Shown: piece after piece, positions 62,424-64,000 of the stretch
How the letters are laid out: each line of letters begins with the position of its first letter
Numbering within the stretch: position 1 is the stretch's first letter
Assembly: GCA_002173095.1 (NCBI GenBank)
Contig: NHBK01000017.1
Span: 1-64,000 of the forward strand
Origin: Hyphomonadaceae bacterium TMED5
GTDB lineage: Bacteria; Pseudomonadota; Alphaproteobacteria; Caulobacterales; Hyphomonadaceae
Length of the DNA: 64,000 nt
Direction of reading: 5' to 3'
Notes under the pieces: generated by a model
What the model was told of the DNA's origin: nothing
The model's database searches: none
Seen by the model: the letters and a program-made list of their open reading frames with translations, nothing else
Program-made: the position numbers and the translations under genes

Positions 62424-63557
62424 TTGTCATCAAATACGATCCGCATCTGGTCTTTCATCCATAAATGGTCGAGCCTCGTCTGCACGCTCTTCCTGCTCAT
62501 GCTTTGCGTGACGGGCCTGCCGCTCATCTTCCATGATGAGATTGAGCACGCGCTGGATAGCGGAGAGACATGGCAGCCTGCCAATCCGGATGGGCCGATG
62601 CTTACTCTGGACGAAGTCTTAGACGCGGCGCTCGCTAATCGGCCCGGTGAAGTACCACTCTTCATGAGTTTTGATGAAGACCGCCCGGTTGTAAATGTCA
62701 CCACCGGCCCCACACCCGACGCCCCCGGCAATCAGATGTATTTCGAACGGTTCGACCGGACGAGTGGCGAGATCGTTCCTGCACCGACCGGAGATGGCGG
62801 TGTCATGGACTTCATTCTCCAGCTTCACACTGACATGTTCCTTGGCCTGCCCGGCATGTTGTTTCTGGGCGCGATGGGCGTTCTCTTCGTCGCTGCGCTC
62901 GTGTCCGGCGTCGTACTCTACGCGCCATTCATGCGTAAGCTTCGTTTTGGAACGCTTCGTTTCAATCGCTCCAGCCGGGTCAAATGGCTCGACTATCACA
63001 ACCTTCTTGGCATAGTAGCTCTGCTCTGGATGAGCGTTGTGGGCGTCACAGGCGTCATGAATACGCTGGCTGACCCCTTGCTGGAAATCTGGCAGGCCGA
63101 CAGTCTTGCCGACCTCACGACCGAGTTCGGAGATGCACCCGTGGCACAAAACCTTTCATCAGTGCAGGCCGCCGTGGAGCGCGCCAGTGCTGAAGCGCCC
63201 GGCGCATGGGTTCAGTTTGTGGCGTTTCCGGGTGGTGGCTGGTCCACCGACTATCATCTTTCAGTCTTCATCCGTGGCGACACCCCAGCCACAAGCCATA
63301 TGGTAACGCCCGTTCTCATCGAGGCAGAAACAGGCAATTTCGCAGCTATGCGTGAGATGCCATGGTATATGAAGGCGCTCGCCTTTTCCGGCCCGCTTCA
63401 CTTTGGCGATTATGGCGGCCTGCCCCTGAAGATCATCTGGTTCGTGCTGGATCTCTTCACCATCATCATTCTGGTGACAGGTATTTATCTCTGGCTTGCA
63501 AAAGCCAAACGTAACGCGCCCACATCATCTGGGCTCGCTATGGAGCCTGCAGAATGA
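62424..63557 (+). CDS. PepSY-associated transmembrane protein (iron-uptake type)
   Basis: A 377-residue inner-membrane protein of the PepSY_TM/PiuB kind, opening with RIWSFIHKWSSLVCTLFLLMLCVTGLPLIFHDEI and having four membrane helices with conserved His residues (HKW, LHTDMFLG, YHNLLG, HFGDYGG) typical of these proteins. Relatives near siderophore receptors are thought to reduce or release ferric iron. It starts at TTG 62424 with AGGG upstream, 54 bp after the receptor gene, so it is probably in the same transcript. Confidence 0.85.
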   Translation: MSSNTIRIWSFIHKWSSLVCTLFLLMLCVTGLPLIFHDEIEHALDSGETWQPANPDGPMLTLDEVLDAALANRPGEVPLFMSFDEDRPVVNVTTGPTPDAPGNQMYFERFDRTSGEIVPAPTGDGGVMDFILQLHTDMFLGLPGMLFLGAMGVLFVAALVSGVVLYAPFMRKLRFGTLRFNRSSRVKWLDYHNLLGIVALLWMSVVGVTGVMNTLADPLLEIWQADSLADLTTEFGDAPVAQNLSSVQAAVERASAEAPGAWVQFVAFPGGGWSTDYHLSVFIRGDTPATSHMVTPVLIEAETGNFAAMREMPWYMKALAFSGPLHFGDYGGLPLKIIWFVLDLFTIIILVTGIYLWLAKAKRNAPTSSGLAMEPAE

Positions 63558-63739
63558 AAGCGCTTCTCCAAAGCACCTTTGCGCTGCCTGCGTTGATCGC
63601 GATCCTTGCCTCGGTCGGTCTGATTGCGGCCCTGTTTGGAGACGGACTGTTTGATCTTGTCTCCTGGCTCACGCTTGGCGTTGGGATCATCGCTGTCATT
63701 CTGGCGCGCTGTGCAACAGGTCCACGCGATAAGGATTGA
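63554..63739 (+). CDS. Small membrane protein of the iron operon (61 aa)
   Basis: This 61-residue protein has two hydrophobic helices (ALPALIAILASVGLIAALFG and VSWLTLGVGIIAVILA). Its ATG overlaps the stop of the PepSY gene by 4 bp (ATGA), showing translational coupling. I know similar small proteins after PepSY_TM genes in related bacteria, but no function. Confidence 0.75.
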   Translation: MKALLQSTFALPALIAILASVGLIAALFGDGLFDLVSWLTLGVGIIAVILARCATGPRDKD

Positions 63740-63771
63740 AGCAGAGCCTGAAACGCCGTACGACAGGCCCT

Positions 63772-63969
63772 ATGTCAGAAGAAAAGCCAAAACCCACTCA
63801 GACTCAGATGATCCTGTGGGCCATCCCGGCCGTAGCGGGTATTCTGTTCACTATCGTAGCTCTGGTGCTGCATAAAGGCGTTGAATGGGGGCTTGGCGGC
63901 ACACTTTTCGGTTTCCTCTACTTCTTGCTGCGCTATGGCGCATATGGTGTAGAAACACCGGATCAGTAG
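63772..63969 (+). CDS. Small two-helix membrane protein (65 aa)
   Basis: A 65-residue product with a polar N-terminus (MSEEKPKPTQTQ) and two hydrophobic segments (MILWAIPAVAGILFTIVALVL; GLGGTLFGFLYFLLRYGAYG). It follows the previous gene by 32 bp. The frame is open from a TTG at 63736 that overlaps the previous stop, which is an alternative coupled start. I do not recognise the family. Confidence 0.6.
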   Translation: MSEEKPKPTQTQMILWAIPAVAGILFTIVALVLHKGVEWGLGGTLFGFLYFLLRYGAYGVETPDQ

Positions 63970-64000
63970 CTGGCTATTGACTCAGAACACCGTTTCGGGT

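Overview
The window is ordinary chromosome of an alphaproteobacterium, most likely a marine Hyphomonadaceae/Maricaulales-type organism (inference). The pointers are the thyA-folA, hflK-hflC-DUF2065-degP and serB-miaA-ilvB-ilvN-ilvC order, which I recognise as an alphaproteobacterial arrangement; the small DUF4169 protein; many TonB-dependent functions; and moderate GC. Coding density is high. I see no insertion sequence, prophage, CRISPR array or plasmid backbone.

Layout. 0-5 kb: a possible structural RNA (tmRNA-like end) at the left edge, a Tad-type von Willebrand protein, thymidylate synthase, a universal stress protein, a queuosine-precursor-type transporter and dihydrofolate reductase. 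5-17 kb: a nucleotidyltransferase-like protein that has lost its metal-binding aspartates, Mrp/ApbC, the HflKC membrane complex with DUF2065 and DegP, then serB, miaA and the branched-chain amino acid genes ilvB, ilvN and ilvC. ilvB is preceded by a 15-residue Leu/Val-rich leader peptide and an intrinsic terminator, which I read as an attenuator. 17-25 kb: paired DUF3617 proteins, a DMT transporter, reductases, an old-yellow-enzyme, a C-methyltransferase-type protein, MsrB and a lone TonB-C-like protein.

25-48 kb reads as a nutrient-uptake region. It holds two S9 peptidases, a full TonB energising operon (DUF3450, long ExbB, short ExbB, two ExbD, two TonB, a TPR protein), SppA, tRNA-Gln, a very large TonB-dependent receptor, a DUF3667 protein and an oligopeptide ABC transporter (OppA, OppB, OppC) with no ATPases in sight. 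Extracytoplasmic peptidases, receptor, TonB motor and Opp permease could together take in peptides. That link is inference.

48-60 kb: a CX5R phosphatase-like protein, an ATP-grasp-like protein, a metallo-beta-lactamase-fold hydrolase, a DUF1499 protein, a convergent pair of a PMT-type glycosyltransferase and a dolichyl-phosphate-mannose-synthase-like protein fused to GtrA, an acyl-CoA ligase behind a perfect 16-bp palindrome, a lipoprotein phosphodiesterase, an SDR, a DUF4174 protein, a DMT transporter and a TrmJ-like RNA methyltransferase. 60-64 kb: an iron locus with a good Fur-box match, a siderophore receptor, a PepSY membrane protein and two small membrane proteins.
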